A stretch of DNA of 64,000 nt from Guptibacillus spartinae (GTDB lineage Bacteria > Bacillota > Bacilli > Bacillales > Guptibacillaceae): NCBI RefSeq assembly GCF_028610625.1, contig NZ_JAQQWU010000008.1, forward strand, positions 62,001-126,000. Reading direction: 5' to 3'. Position numbers and translations under genes: made by a program. The notes under the pieces were generated by a model. The model did no database searches. It saw nothing but the letters and a program-made list of their open reading frames with translations, and was not told the origin of the DNA. Shown piece after piece: positions 50,621 to 58,865 of the stretch (its first letter is position 1; the number at the start of each line of letters is the position of its first letter).

Positions 50621-51994
50621 TTACAACGCATTCTCCGATAAAACGAGTATGATGTCATCTTCCACTTTCTCGATTTCTTCTTCATCAAGAAAGTGATTGA
50701 TCATAATCGAAAATATAAGAGGCTCTTCCTTTTTAATATAGCCAGATAAAGAGGTTACGCCTATAAGAGATCCAGTTTTTGCGAATACAATGTTTTCTGC
50801 TGTCGTCCCACCGAATCGGTCCCTTAACGTTCCCCCTACCAATCGTTCTGGTGAACCCGCTACTGGTAATGAATTCAAAAAGGTTAGAAACCAACTTTTG
50901 TTTTGTAATTTAAATAAAAGATTCGTAATTTCGTCTGGTTGAATGAGGTTCATTTGCGAGATACCCGAACCGTCTCGCAAACACATGTTATCAGGATTTA
51001 ATCCTTCCTCTTTCAAAAACATTTTAACCACTTCTAATCCAGCGTCAAAGCTACCTTCTCCTTTGCGTACCCTCCCCATCTCTTTTATAAAAATTTCTCC
51101 ATGACCGTTATTACTCAGTTTCATGAACGGGATGAGTAATTCTGATAAAGGCATAGACGGCCTGGTAAGAAGCGTACTCACATCCTCAGGTGCTGACGCA
51201 ATCTTCTTATGACCAGATATAGAGATTCCATAACGTTCTAGCGCTTCATAAAATACCTCAATAGCATAAGAAGCAGGGTTCCAGACGGCAATCCACTTGG
51301 TTTCGGGAGCAGCATTTTGAGAGACAGTGCCTGTTAAAACGATAGTGTTTGAGCCATGATTTCGTTTGATGCCTAGTTCCCCTTCTTCTTTGGAGGAAAC
51401 GACCGTTGCTAGATTAATAACGTCTACGTAATGAGTTTTAGGAGACACACTAAATTCAGGTGAATCGCCGATTTCTCCTTCTGAAGAAATAGTCAACATG
51501 ATGGTACCCGCATCATAATCGGTATTCGGGGAAATGGTAAGCGCTGAAATTTGTGCACCATAATATTCATGTTCATCACTCCATACCATATCCTCCGAAA
51601 GATGCTGATCATCAAACCATGATTCATCACCCACTAAGTTTCCCTGAATCCTTTTCATTCCAAGTGATTGAAGCTTTAAGGCGAAATCTTCTAAATCCTT
51701 AGCCAATAGAGTGGGATCACCCTTTCCTCTTAAATAAAGATTCCCGATTAAATCACCGGAGTTTAATTTTCCATCAGTACAAACTTCAGTTGTAAACCTG
51801 TAATCAGGTCCAAGCGTATTGAGAGCAGCTCCTGCAGTAATGAGCTTCATGTTTGAAGCAGGGGTTAAACGTGTATTTCCAAAATGATTGAAAAGCATCT
51901 CCCCACTTTTTGCACATCGCACGCTAACACCTGCAATGGCTCCTTGGAGCCGTTTATCATGTAATACGTTATGTAAAGACAGTTGATTTAAAAT
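50621..51994 (-). CDS. dacC: D-Ala-D-Ala carboxypeptidase/endopeptidase, PBP4 (DacC) family; start uncertain
   Basis: The PBP4-family serine peptidase trims peptidoglycan cross-links. Three active-site motifs are intact: PASNMKL (S-x-x-K), SNNGHGE (S-x-N) and FAKTGSL (K-T-G). The first internal Met gives 433 residues, but similarity to B. subtilis DacC continues upstream in frame (LQGAIAGVSVRCAKSGEML), back to a non-standard ATT at 51994 (CTG also occurs). No signal peptide precedes it, unlike DacC. GGGGAGG lies upstream, and a GTG at 51999 has it 6 bases away but is +1 out of frame through a TTTT run. So the gene has a rare start, or a one-base frameshift, or lost its export signal. Confidence 0.75.
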   Translation of the reverse strand: MLNQLSLHNVLHDKRLQGAIAGVSVRCAKSGEMLFNHFGNTRLTPASNMKLITAGAALNTLGPDYRFTTEVCTDGKLNSGDLIGNLYLRGKGDPTLLAKDLEDFALKLQSLGMKRIQGNLVGDESWFDDQHLSEDMVWSDEHEYYGAQISALTISPNTDYDAGTIMLTISSEGEIGDSPEFSVSPKTHYVDVINLATVVSSKEEGELGIKRNHGSNTIVLTGTVSQNAAPETKWIAVWNPASYAIEVFYEALERYGISISGHKKIASAPEDVSTLLTRPSMPLSELLIPFMKLSNNGHGEIFIKEMGRVRKGEGSFDAGLEVVKMFLKEEGLNPDNMCLRDGSGISQMNLIQPDEITNLLFKLQNKSWFLTFLNSLPVAGSPERLVGGTLRDRFGGTTAENIVFAKTGSLIGVTSLSGYIKKEEPLIFSIMINHFLDEEEIEKVEDDIILVLSENAL

Positions 51995-52015
51995 AGCACA
52001 AACATCCTCCCCAAT

Positions 52016-52055
52016 TAAAATAGAGCCGAAGCGATAATTTCATTCGCACGGCTCT
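52016..52055 (-). terminator. Terminator between the 48-residue gene and the PBP4-type gene
   Basis: Minus strand AGAGCCG-tGCGA...TCGC-CGGCTCT followed by ATTTTAATT. A two-part stem; the T tract is imperfect. Confidence 0.6.
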
Positions 52056-52096
52056 GATCTAGAATGCTTCAGTTACTATACGTTCATCAAAAGAAA

Positions 52097-52243
52097 TCAT
52101 TTATTTCCTTTCAACTCCTGTTCTTTTTGATTATTAGTTGTATAGGCGCCTTCTTCTTTTAATGTTTGTTCCTTACGCTCCATTTCCCATGGATAAGTTA
52201 ACAATAAGCTTCCACTTAAAGAAACAGTTCGACGTTCTCTCAC
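52097..52243 (-). CDS. Small protein, 48 residues (GTG start)
   Basis: The gene encodes MRERRTVSLSGSLLLTYPWE and continues to KGNK. AAAGGAGG lies 8 bases before the GTG, an optimal ribosome site for a gene this short, and a terminator follows the stop. The N-terminal third has a hydrophobic patch (SGSLLLTYPW), the rest is hydrophilic and Glu/Lys rich. Family unknown. It is too short for size-filtered annotation. Confidence 0.62.
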   Translation of the reverse strand: MRERRTVSLSGSLLLTYPWEMERKEQTLKEEGAYTTNNQKEQELKGNK

Positions 52244-52406
52244 TTTCCTCCCCTCCTTTCGTTTCTTAATGATCTATTTCGCTATTCGGATAAAGAATTC
52301 CTTTTTTTACGACTTTTTTAATTCCATTTGCCTAGAATGCTGGAATATGATCGGTTTTTTTGATAAAAACACGTCTAAACAAGGCCGATTTTACTGCATT
52401 TCCCCT
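52244..52406. other. Intergenic region upstream of the small gene
   Basis: AT-rich DNA, presumably carrying the small gene's promoter on the minus strand. I see no further hairpin, repeat or coding sequence. Confidence 0.4.
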
Positions 52407-52434
52407 AAAAAAAGAACCTTCCATTAGGAAGATT
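52407..52434 (-). terminator. Terminator of the acyl-CoA dehydrogenase-like gene
   Basis: Minus strand GAATCTTCC-TAAT-GGAAGGTTC followed by TTTTTTT. It overlaps the stop codon. Confidence 0.9.
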
Positions 52435-53602
52435 CGTGCTGATTAAGGGCATTTCCAGCAAGCATTGAAATAACCGCGTCATCCATTGGCGGGTTGTGTA
52501 AACCAGCCCTTACATCTCGATAATGTCGCTGCATAGGATTGTCTTTAAAAAGCGCTCTTGCTCCTACGATTCGCATTGCTAAATCCACAACTTTGGCTGC
52601 ACTATTTGTGGCCACATGCTTTACAGCAGCGAGTTCAGGACCCATAAAAGACCTCTTTTCAGGCTCTGATACCCAACGGTTAGCAACAGAGTACATCATT
52701 TCTCTCGCTCGCATCAATTCTAATTCCATCTCCCCGATTTTCCGCTGTACTTCAGGCACCTCTTTAATGGGACCCGGAAGGCTATTTGGAGAATACGTAG
52801 AAGCAAAAGAAACTGCTTCATGACGAGCAGCAATTGCAATGCCTAGATAACATGCAGGAATATGAAGAAGCCAGGCTTTAGGTAACTCATTTTTTGGGTT
52901 TTCCGGTCCTTCAATTAGAGCATCTTCCTGTAATACAACATGGCGAAGAACAAGATCATCACTTCTCGTTCCTCTCATTGACATCGTATCCCATTTTTCT
53001 TCAATTTCTACCCCTTGCGCTTTCATATCCACTAGAAAAAAACCTTTTTCTCCAGTATCGCCAATTTGTGAAGAAACGAGTGCATATTGAAGGCCAGGCG
53101 CCATTGAAGTAAAGGATTTGCGGCCATTCAGAATCCAGTTTCCATCTTTATGAATCGCTTTCGTCTGAGGCATACCTCCACGTGTCGGACTTCCCGTTGC
53201 AGGCTCTGATGCTGCACGATTAAATAAAGCATTTTCTTTTATAATGAGGTTACTTAATCGTTCGAAAACGTCATCTGACCATGTTTGTTCGTCTCTCATT
53301 TCTAGCATCAGACCAAGATGCCAGCCAATCGAGAGTGCTGTAGCTGCATCTCCTGTAGCAATTCGCTCTTGAAGCATGACGAATTCATATAAATCAATCG
53401 CTTCACCACCAAATTTTTCTGGTACGGTTAAAGCCACATAACCAGATTTCTTTAATTCCTCAAAATTCTCAAAAGGAAACCGTCCTTCTTTATCAATTTT
53501 TTCAGCCCTCTTAGAAAACGAATCAGAGAGCGTATTCGTCATCTCTAATAATTGCTTCTGTCGATCATTTTTTACATAAGAGTGGTACAAGTGATTCATC
53601 AT
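52424..53602 (-). CDS. Acyl-CoA dehydrogenase-fold flavoprotein (YdbM / DszC-like)
   Basis: The 392-residue ACAD-fold protein has an ACAD N-terminal domain (KSGYVALTVPEKFGGEAIDLYEFVM), the middle domain (ASEPATGSPTRGGMPQTKA, NGRKSFTSMAPG) and a C-terminal helical domain (RIVGARALFKDNPMQRHYRDVRAGLHNPPMDD). The usual catalytic Glu motif (YEGTSEIQ) is absent, replaced by LHNPPMDDA, as in FMN-dependent monooxygenases such as DszC and the B. subtilis YdbM group. It may be an oxygenase rather than a dehydrogenase. The ATG follows AAAGG. Confidence 0.85.
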   Translation of the reverse strand: MMNHLYHSYVKNDRQKQLLEMTNTLSDSFSKRAEKIDKEGRFPFENFEELKKSGYVALTVPEKFGGEAIDLYEFVMLQERIATGDAATALSIGWHLGLMLEMRDEQTWSDDVFERLSNLIIKENALFNRAASEPATGSPTRGGMPQTKAIHKDGNWILNGRKSFTSMAPGLQYALVSSQIGDTGEKGFFLVDMKAQGVEIEEKWDTMSMRGTRSDDLVLRHVVLQEDALIEGPENPKNELPKAWLLHIPACYLGIAIAARHEAVSFASTYSPNSLPGPIKEVPEVQRKIGEMELELMRAREMMYSVANRWVSEPEKRSFMGPELAAVKHVATNSAAKVVDLAMRIVGARALFKDNPMQRHYRDVRAGLHNPPMDDAVISMLAGNALNQHESS

Positions 53603-53695
53603 AAGGATCCAGCCTTTCCGATTAATCTATACTTTCTATCCTACACTACAAGAGGAATTAATCTCCAGTAATCTGATCGGAAAAAGCATATCTCC

Positions 53696-53812
53696 TTATT
53701 TCTGAGGAAAGAAAACGGAACCTAACTCACTTGTAGTTGCTTCTAATTCTGTTCTAATAATCATTGAGGTTTTTAAACCTAAGGGACGGTTGACAATGGC
53801 TACCTTATCCAT
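53696..53812 (-). CDS. Possible small protein, 38 residues
   Basis: An ATG overlapping the end of the preceding membrane-anchored gene by 13 bases opens a 38-codon frame (MDKVAIVNRPLGLKTSMIIR onward to FFPQK). The overlap would suit translational coupling, but the upstream ribosome site is weak and I see no homology. Could be chance. Confidence 0.25.
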   Translation of the reverse strand: MDKVAIVNRPLGLKTSMIIRTELEATTSELGSVFFPQK

Positions 53813-54351
53813 TTATACAAGATATCTTTATAATGAAATTCTGGTGAGATCACTAGTGTCATTTCTTTCGCATCTTTGTCAACAGGATAAATCAGCGCAA
53901 TCCGAAATGAACTATTGCTTTTCATTATGAATTTGTTCCAGCCATCTTGTTCAAGAATGATAAAATCCTCTGGCTCTAATTGAGAACCATTTACTTTTAG
54001 TTTTGAATAATAAGGTTTGAAGTCAAGACCAGACTCTTGGTTGTTTTTCGCGTATAGTTCAAATGCAATGTATTCTTTTGATGGATCTAATTCTTTTAAA
54101 TCTGCTTCTGCAGGAATTTCTTCCAACACCTGAACTTCTAATCGAAAAAATTCATTCCCATCCATATCTTCCTCTACATAAGGCTCACCTGGTTCATAAT
54201 ATTCTTGGCCATCATCATTTTGTACAGTAGGTTCTACAGCATCCACAGCTTCTATTCTCGTCTGATCTTCTCGAATCATGGTAAACCAGACACCTGAGAA
54301 AAACATTCCGATTAATAATAGTAATGTAACCCCCAAAAGCCATCTTCCCAT
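53800..54351 (-). CDS. Hypothetical membrane-anchored extracellular protein
   Basis: A 183-residue protein with an N-terminal hydrophobic segment (GRWLLGVTLLLLIGMFFSGVWF, about residues 2-23) and no lipobox, so a signal anchor. The rest is acidic and lies outside the membrane (VEPTVQNDDGQEYYEPGEPYVEED), ending in a beta-rich part (ILEQDGWNKFIMKSNSSFRIALIYPVDKD). ATG 54351 has GGGAGAG upstream; earlier in-frame Met codons have none. I do not recognise the family. Confidence 0.7.
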   Translation of the reverse strand: MGRWLLGVTLLLLIGMFFSGVWFTMIREDQTRIEAVDAVEPTVQNDDGQEYYEPGEPYVEEDMDGNEFFRLEVQVLEEIPAEADLKELDPSKEYIAFELYAKNNQESGLDFKPYYSKLKVNGSQLEPEDFIILEQDGWNKFIMKSNSSFRIALIYPVDKDAKEMTLVISPEFHYKDILYKWIR

Positions 54352-54404
54352 TACTCTCTCTCCCTTCATTTTGTAGACGAAGCAAGTAAGAAATGGTTGC
54401 ATAC

Positions 54405-54429
54405 AAAAAGCCGGCATACTGCCGGCTTT
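54405..54429 (-). terminator. Terminator of the aldo/keto reductase gene
   Basis: Minus strand AAAGCCGGC-AGTAT-GCCGGCTTTTTG, immediately after the stop codon. Strong GC stem. Confidence 0.92.
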
Positions 54430-54432
54430 AAA

Positions 54433-55260
54433 TTAAAAATCAAAGTTATCAGGGTCAGGACCCATGCGTTCATTCTCGTTTAATTCGTCAAGGGCTCTGA
54501 TGTTATCTGGTGTTAACTCAAAATCAAAAACGTCAAAGTTCTGTTTGATGCGCTCAGGATTAGAAGATTTAGGGATCGTGACAACTTCATGTTCAAGATC
54601 CCAGCGAATAATCACTTGCGCTGTTGACTTACCATGCTGTTCTGCAATTTCTTTTACTACTTCATGATCCAACAGTTTCCCCTGAGCAAGCGGTGACCAT
54701 GCCTCCATTTGAATGGAGTGCTGTTTGCAATACGTACGAAGCTCTTTTTGATTTAGAAGTGGATGGAATTCTACCTGGTTTACCATTGGTTTAATTTCAG
54801 CATCTTTCATTAAATCTTCAAGATGATGTGGATGGAAATTACTAACTCCAATAGCACGAACGCGACCATCGTTGTATAGCTTCTCCATCGCTTTCCACGT
54901 TTCTTTATATTTGCCTTCTACAGGCCAATGAATTAAGTAAAGATCTAACATATCTACTCCAAGCTTCGAAACTGTATCATCGAATGCTTTAAGGGTCGAA
55001 TCATAACCCTGATCGTCATTCCAAACTTTTGAGGTAATAAAAAGTTCTTCACGGGGTGTGCTGTTTTCTTTAATAGCTGCCCCGACGCCCTCTTCATTTT
55101 TGTAAGCCGCTGCAGTATCAATCGCTTTATATCCTGCATCAATTGCAGCATTTACTGCTGTTTTAACTTCGTCATTGTTTTCCATTTTCCAAACACCAAG
55201 ACCTAGCGTTGGCATTTCAACGCCGTTATGCAATGTTGTTTTTGTCCACTGTTTAGTCAT
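54433..55260 (-). CDS. Aldo/keto reductase (YvgN-like)
   Basis: This NADPH-dependent oxidoreductase of 275 residues is close to B. subtilis YvgN (glyoxal reductase). The catalytic tetrad is visible: Asp (IDTAAAYKNE), Tyr (same block), Lys (ITSKVWNDD) and His (LIHWPVEG). NADPH binding is by IPKSSNPERIKQN near the C terminus. Likely role: detoxification of methylglyoxal and similar carbonyls. Ribosome site GGAGG upstream. Confidence 0.93.
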   Translation of the reverse strand: MTKQWTKTTLHNGVEMPTLGLGVWKMENNDEVKTAVNAAIDAGYKAIDTAAAYKNEEGVGAAIKENSTPREELFITSKVWNDDQGYDSTLKAFDDTVSKLGVDMLDLYLIHWPVEGKYKETWKAMEKLYNDGRVRAIGVSNFHPHHLEDLMKDAEIKPMVNQVEFHPLLNQKELRTYCKQHSIQMEAWSPLAQGKLLDHEVVKEIAEQHGKSTAQVIIRWDLEHEVVTIPKSSNPERIKQNFDVFDFELTPDNIRALDELNENERMGPDPDNFDF

Positions 55261-55722
55261 TTGTAATCTCCTCCAATTGTCTTATGCTCACAAACAGACT
55301 TTTCCCATTCTGTTCATAATCTAATCATAATTTTACAGTTTGGACTCTTCGATGTCAGGAGAACTGGTGCATAATCTACATTAAAGTTTTTTATTTCGAG
55401 GCTTTCTAATACTTAAAATGAGTCGATCAATAAGGGCATACAAGATATTATCTACTTTCAAACCTCCTATGATTAAATAAACAAAGGCACTTAACAAAAA
55501 AGTGACATTATCATCATCTCAGGAAAAAATATAAACTTGCTTACTTTCACCTTTTTCAAAGACTTTCCTTAATAATGAATGGATCTTTTTAATAGGATTG
55601 AATATGCTGAGTTATTATCATAGCAGCAACTTTTGCAGGAAAAACCTTTTTGCCAATTTTTTCTTGCATAGTGTATTGACGGAACCTTTATAAATCAATA
55701 AAAAAACCATCCAAAAGGATGG
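55261..55722. other. Intergenic region before the 44-residue gene
   Basis: About 460 bases of AT-rich DNA. A 26-codon TTG-start frame near 55390-55470 (minus) has AGGAGG almost touching its start and was not accepted. A terminator at 55700-55722 closes the region. Otherwise nothing supported. Confidence 0.4.
55700..55722 (-). terminator. Terminator of the 44-residue gene
   Basis: Minus strand CCATCC-TTTT-GGATGG followed by seven T residues. It directly abuts the TAG of the small gene. Confidence 0.9.
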
Positions 55723-55857
55723 CTAGAATTTAGTGGGTTTCTGTTTTAATCTGGATTTTTTATCCGAGTGTGCGATAGGAGAAGTTTGTACTTTTTCTCT
55801 TTCAGCTTTCGCATCCTGTTCGAATGCTTGCATGCCTTTGCCAAACAAAAGACTCAT
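55723..55857 (-). CDS. Small protein, 44 residues
   Basis: ATG with GGAGGG about 8 bases upstream opens MSLLFGKGMQAFEQDAKAER, followed by a Lys-rich, hydrophilic stretch (SDKKSRLKQKPTKF). A strong terminator abuts the stop. The good ribosome site and terminator argue for a real gene. Family unknown; the short amphipathic N terminus and basic tail suggest a structural or spore-related role, but this is a guess. Confidence 0.65.
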   Translation of the reverse strand: MSLLFGKGMQAFEQDAKAEREKVQTSPIAHSDKKSRLKQKPTKF

Positions 55858-55943
55858 GATTTTCCCTCCTTATGTGTAACGTTAGTCCACCATTTCCGAT
55901 TTTATTTCTTCTAAAACTTCATTTTTGAAATTTCTTCAAAATA

Positions 55944-56135
55944 TTATTGTTGTGAAAGGACGTTTGCCGTTTCACTACAATGAGATTGAACAGCTGTTAG
56001 TCCATCAAGTGATTGCTGTATTCTATCCCTATTTTCTCCCTTTTCAACAGTAGATAAAGCTTGTTGTAAACAACGACTGGCTTCTTCTAGAGCCTGACAG
56101 CTCTCCTGAACATATCCTCTGGCATTTTTATCCAT
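55944..56135 (-). CDS. Small helical protein, 63 residues
   Basis: The product (MDKNARGYVQESCQALEEASRC then LQQALSTVEKGENRDRIQQ) is largely helical, with Cys at about residues 13, 22 and 53. AAAGGAG lies 9 bases before the ATG. Hydrophilic, no membrane segment. Family not recognised; Bacillus has many such small proteins connected with sporulation. Confidence 0.6.
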   Translation of the reverse strand: MDKNARGYVQESCQALEEASRCLQQALSTVEKGENRDRIQQSLDGLTAVQSHCSETANVLSQQ

Positions 56136-56193
56136 GTTCTACCACTCCTTTTTGTCTTTAAATTTAGTTTCTGATAAATTCAGAATTTCATAC

Positions 56194-56221
56194 AAAAAAA
56201 CCAGCTATTTCAGCTGGTTTT
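56194..56221 (-). terminator. Terminator of the methanogen-output-domain gene
   Basis: Minus strand AAAACCAGCTG-AAAT-AGCTGGTTTT then TTTG, directly after the stop codon. Confidence 0.92.
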
Positions 56222-56225
56222 ACTT

Positions 56226-56849
56226 CTAACGATTTTCAACTTGATTTTTAAGGTCTTCCAATTCTTCAACCAATTTCATAACCATCTCATCGCTGCGTTT
56301 TAACTCTTGATTTAATAGCGTAATGGTGTCTTCTTCCCAAGTAAATGGATCACCATTTTCAGGAGTAATCGAAAGGTTTTCATAACGATCTCCCGTTTCA
56401 ATTCCTGGTTCAAATGCGATCATGACTTCACAGGCAGGATCACCAAGGGCGATTCTTTGCCGAAGATTCACTTCTCCATACTTAAATTGCCTTGCTGCAA
56501 TTCCTCCAAACACACTCGATGTCATGGCGCAAAGATGAGGAGCATTCACTACTTCCGCTCCAAATGGACAACGATTCGCCTTCACAATCACATAAGAAGG
56601 TGTGACTTCAGATATAAAAAAATTTCCACCGATCGAATTTTTGATATCAACAATCACCCTCGCATAATCATCTGGTGTCCATTCAACTTCATTGCGATAA
56701 TGAGATTCGAGCCACTCTCCCGTTTTTATTCCAAGCTGTTTAATATATTCATTTGCTGCAGACCCAATCGCTCTATGATGAATATTCGCATATTGAGTAA
56801 GCAGCTTCGCAAGAAACGTGTTGGCTGTTAGTGGATGATTTTGTTTCAT
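56226..56849 (-). CDS. Stand-alone methanogen output domain 1 (MetOD1-like) protein
   Basis: The 207-residue protein carries the cysteine-containing motif ANRCPFGAEVV...PHLCAMTSSVFGGIAARQF near residues 92-118 and RQRIALGDPACEVMIAF near 130-147, which I recall as methanogen output domain 1, usually attached to PAS/kinase sensors. Here it stands alone, followed by a C-terminal helix likely to form a coiled coil (DTITLLNQELKRSDEMVMKLVEELEDLK). Conserved Cys positions suggest metal or redox sensing. Function unknown; the identification is moderate. Confidence 0.65.
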   Translation of the reverse strand: MKQNHPLTANTFLAKLLTQYANIHHRAIGSAANEYIKQLGIKTGEWLESHYRNEVEWTPDDYARVIVDIKNSIGGNFFISEVTPSYVIVKANRCPFGAEVVNAPHLCAMTSSVFGGIAARQFKYGEVNLRQRIALGDPACEVMIAFEPGIETGDRYENLSITPENGDPFTWEEDTITLLNQELKRSDEMVMKLVEELEDLKNQVENR

Positions 56850-56923
56850 GAGACAATCACACTCATCACCAGACCCTTTCTATTTTCTTCTATCTTAGAA
56901 TAATTTGATAACTTTGAAAAGCT

Positions 56924-58237
56924 TCATTGCTCTTCTACTTCAAATTGTTGAAAAATATTCCCTTCAAGGACAGGATAAATCTCCTTTCCTAACAGTTCAT
57001 TAATAATGATTTTATTGCGATTAACCGCCAGCCCTAAGTTGGTTGAACCTACGCCGTGCGTGTGTTGCATGCCACTATGGACAAAAATCGTTGAATCTGA
57101 TTCCTTCGTTAAACGGAGACGGTAATCCTTTGTTACTTGATATCGCCCCTTATCATCCCACTCAATCAGATCATTTAAATCTTCAAGACACTTTGGTATT
57201 AACGGGCGGTACCCCGTTCCAGCGACAACTACTTCACTTTCGATTAGGAATTTTTTATCCTTCTGCCACTGACGACATTCTAACTCATAACCAGTACCAT
57301 CTTCTTTTTCTTTCATTCCGTTGATTTCAGTTAATGGCATTAATGTTACATCCATTTTTTCCCCGCCTACAGACTGTTCATATAGAAGATTATAAATATC
57401 TGTAATTGTATGTGGGCTGATTCCTTTATATAAAAGTTGCTGGCCACTGAAAATCTCATCTTTTTGAGCCTGAGGAAGATCATAGAAATAATCGATATAT
57501 TCAGGGGAAAAATGTTCTAGACTTAACCTGGTTTCCTCCATTGGGAAAAATCCTTGGGAGCGAGTTATCCATTTTAGTGAATAACCATTTTCTTTTCGAG
57601 CTTTCAATAATTCCCGGAAAATTTCTGCAGAGCTTTGTCCTGAACCTATAACCGTAATACTTTTTGCATCATGACAGCGCTCAGTATGATCTAGAAATGT
57701 CGATGAATGAAAAACATCCTCTTCTTTCATACCCTTAAGTGATGGAGGTAAAGACGGAACTGTTCCAACACCCAAAATGATATTTTTAGCTAAGTACGTA
57801 TTTACTTCTCGTGTTTCCAGTTCTTCTACAATCACTTCATAATGAGCTACTGGATCTCCAATCGGAACGATGCTCGTCACCTTCGTACCAAATCGGCAGC
57901 TTTCTAGCTGGTTTGCAGCCCATTGGCAGTAATGATTGTATTCATTACGAGGCATTTCAAGTCTCTGTAAGAAATAAAAAGGATATAAGCGATTATGATG
58001 TTTTAAATAGTTTAAATAGCTATATTTATTTGTTGGATCCGCCATCGTGACTAGATCCGCCATGAAAGGCACCTGTAACCTAGTTCCTTCGATTAACATA
58101 CCTGGATGCCAGTCAAACTCATGTTTTTGATCAAAAAACAAAGTATCCACTTCATTTATTGGGTCCAATAATGCTGCAAGTCCTAAATTAAATGGTCCAA
58201 TTCCTACCCCGATTAAGTCGTAAATATTCTCTTTCAT
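56924..58237 (-). CDS. SidA/IucD/PvdA family N-hydroxylating monooxygenase
   Basis: The 437-residue flavoenzyme N-hydroxylates lysine or ornithine during hydroxamate siderophore synthesis. FAD binding is GVGIGPFNLGLAALLD near residue 10, NADPH binding is VIGSGQSSAEIFRELL near residue 195, and VVAGTGYRPLIPKC and GMQHTHGVGSTNLGLAVNRNK lie near the C terminus. Complete length. No siderophore synthetase, acetyltransferase or transporter adjoins it and I saw no Fur box, so it appears orphaned. Confidence 0.87.
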   Translation of the reverse strand: MKENIYDLIGVGIGPFNLGLAALLDPINEVDTLFFDQKHEFDWHPGMLIEGTRLQVPFMADLVTMADPTNKYSYLNYLKHHNRLYPFYFLQRLEMPRNEYNHYCQWAANQLESCRFGTKVTSIVPIGDPVAHYEVIVEELETREVNTYLAKNIILGVGTVPSLPPSLKGMKEEDVFHSSTFLDHTERCHDAKSITVIGSGQSSAEIFRELLKARKENGYSLKWITRSQGFFPMEETRLSLEHFSPEYIDYFYDLPQAQKDEIFSGQQLLYKGISPHTITDIYNLLYEQSVGGEKMDVTLMPLTEINGMKEKEDGTGYELECRQWQKDKKFLIESEVVVAGTGYRPLIPKCLEDLNDLIEWDDKGRYQVTKDYRLRLTKESDSTIFVHSGMQHTHGVGSTNLGLAVNRNKIIINELLGKEIYPVLEGNIFQQFEVEEQ

Positions 58238-58314
58238 CCAACCCTATCCTTTCTGCTCTTCATCTTCTCTCTATCCTAAGTATATCAGAAATTAACTTTT
58301 CAGGTTTTTCAGTT

Positions 58315-58341
58315 AAAAAAAAAGACAGCCACGCTGTCTTT
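58315..58341 (-). terminator. Terminator of the DUF4395 gene
   Basis: Minus strand AAAGACAGC-GTG-GCTGTCTTT followed by TTTTTT. Overlaps the stop codon. Confidence 0.92.
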
Positions 58342-58759
58342 AAGTATGCTGAGACCGTCTATATTGATATTGCTTCCACTGAAATCGAACAAAGCAACCT
58401 ACACAGAAACCTAGTATCGCAACAAATGACGCTAATGCTACTAAGACTGAAGCCGTGATCGCTAACCACTGCATCGAGAACCAATGAGAGATTAAGGATA
58501 TGGTAAGAAGGGATACCGCAATTTTTTGATTGAAATTTTGTTGATCCATATCTTCAGGAATATAAAGATGCAGAGGTTTTCTCAGAAATAACTTACCAGT
58601 TTTCATAACCGGATTAAATTTAAGAATCAAACCCATTAAGCCTGCAACAAGCGGTACAGCAAGAAAAATCCAATGTGAAAAGAAAACATAAGCTGTGGCA
58701 AATAGAAAAATAAACGATTGGTTTAATCGTACAAGTGGTCTTGGTATGGATGAAGGCAA
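58340..58759 (-). CDS. DUF4395 family membrane protein
   Basis: A 139-residue integral membrane protein of about four hydrophobic segments (residues 12-45 as two helices, then about 80-118). The family mark, a C-terminal GFCVGCFVRFQWKQYQYRR with two Cys in C-x-x-C, suggests thiol or metal chemistry. DUF4395 proteins are found next to thioredoxin-like or rhodanese/sulphur genes, in keeping with the sulphur-type transporter nearby. Function unknown. Confidence 0.78.
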   Translation of the reverse strand: MPSSIPRPLVRLNQSFIFLFATAYVFFSHWIFLAVPLVAGLMGLILKFNPVMKTGKLFLRKPLHLYIPEDMDQQNFNQKIAVSLLTISLISHWFSMQWLAITASVLVALASFVAILGFCVGCFVRFQWKQYQYRRSQHT

Positions 58760-58843
58760 TTTAAATCCAACCTTTCATATAGGAATATGTCTAAATCCTA
58801 GCATACCGTTTTTTTTATCGCTTGTATAGAGATTGGCTCATAA

Positions 58844-58865
58844 GAAAAACCCACTAAAAGTGGGC
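58844..58865 (-). terminator. Terminator of the ABM/NOS operon
   Basis: Minus strand CCCACT-TTT-AGTGGG followed by TTTTTC, just after the ABM stop codon. Confidence 0.88.

Noticed and set aside
55390-55470. 26-codon minus-strand frame with AGGAGG next to a TTG
   Set aside because: The ribosome site is one base from the start codon, and there is no other support.
58238-58314. Fur box upstream of the N-hydroxylase
   Set aside because: No GATAAT-type inverted repeat; only AT-rich sequence.
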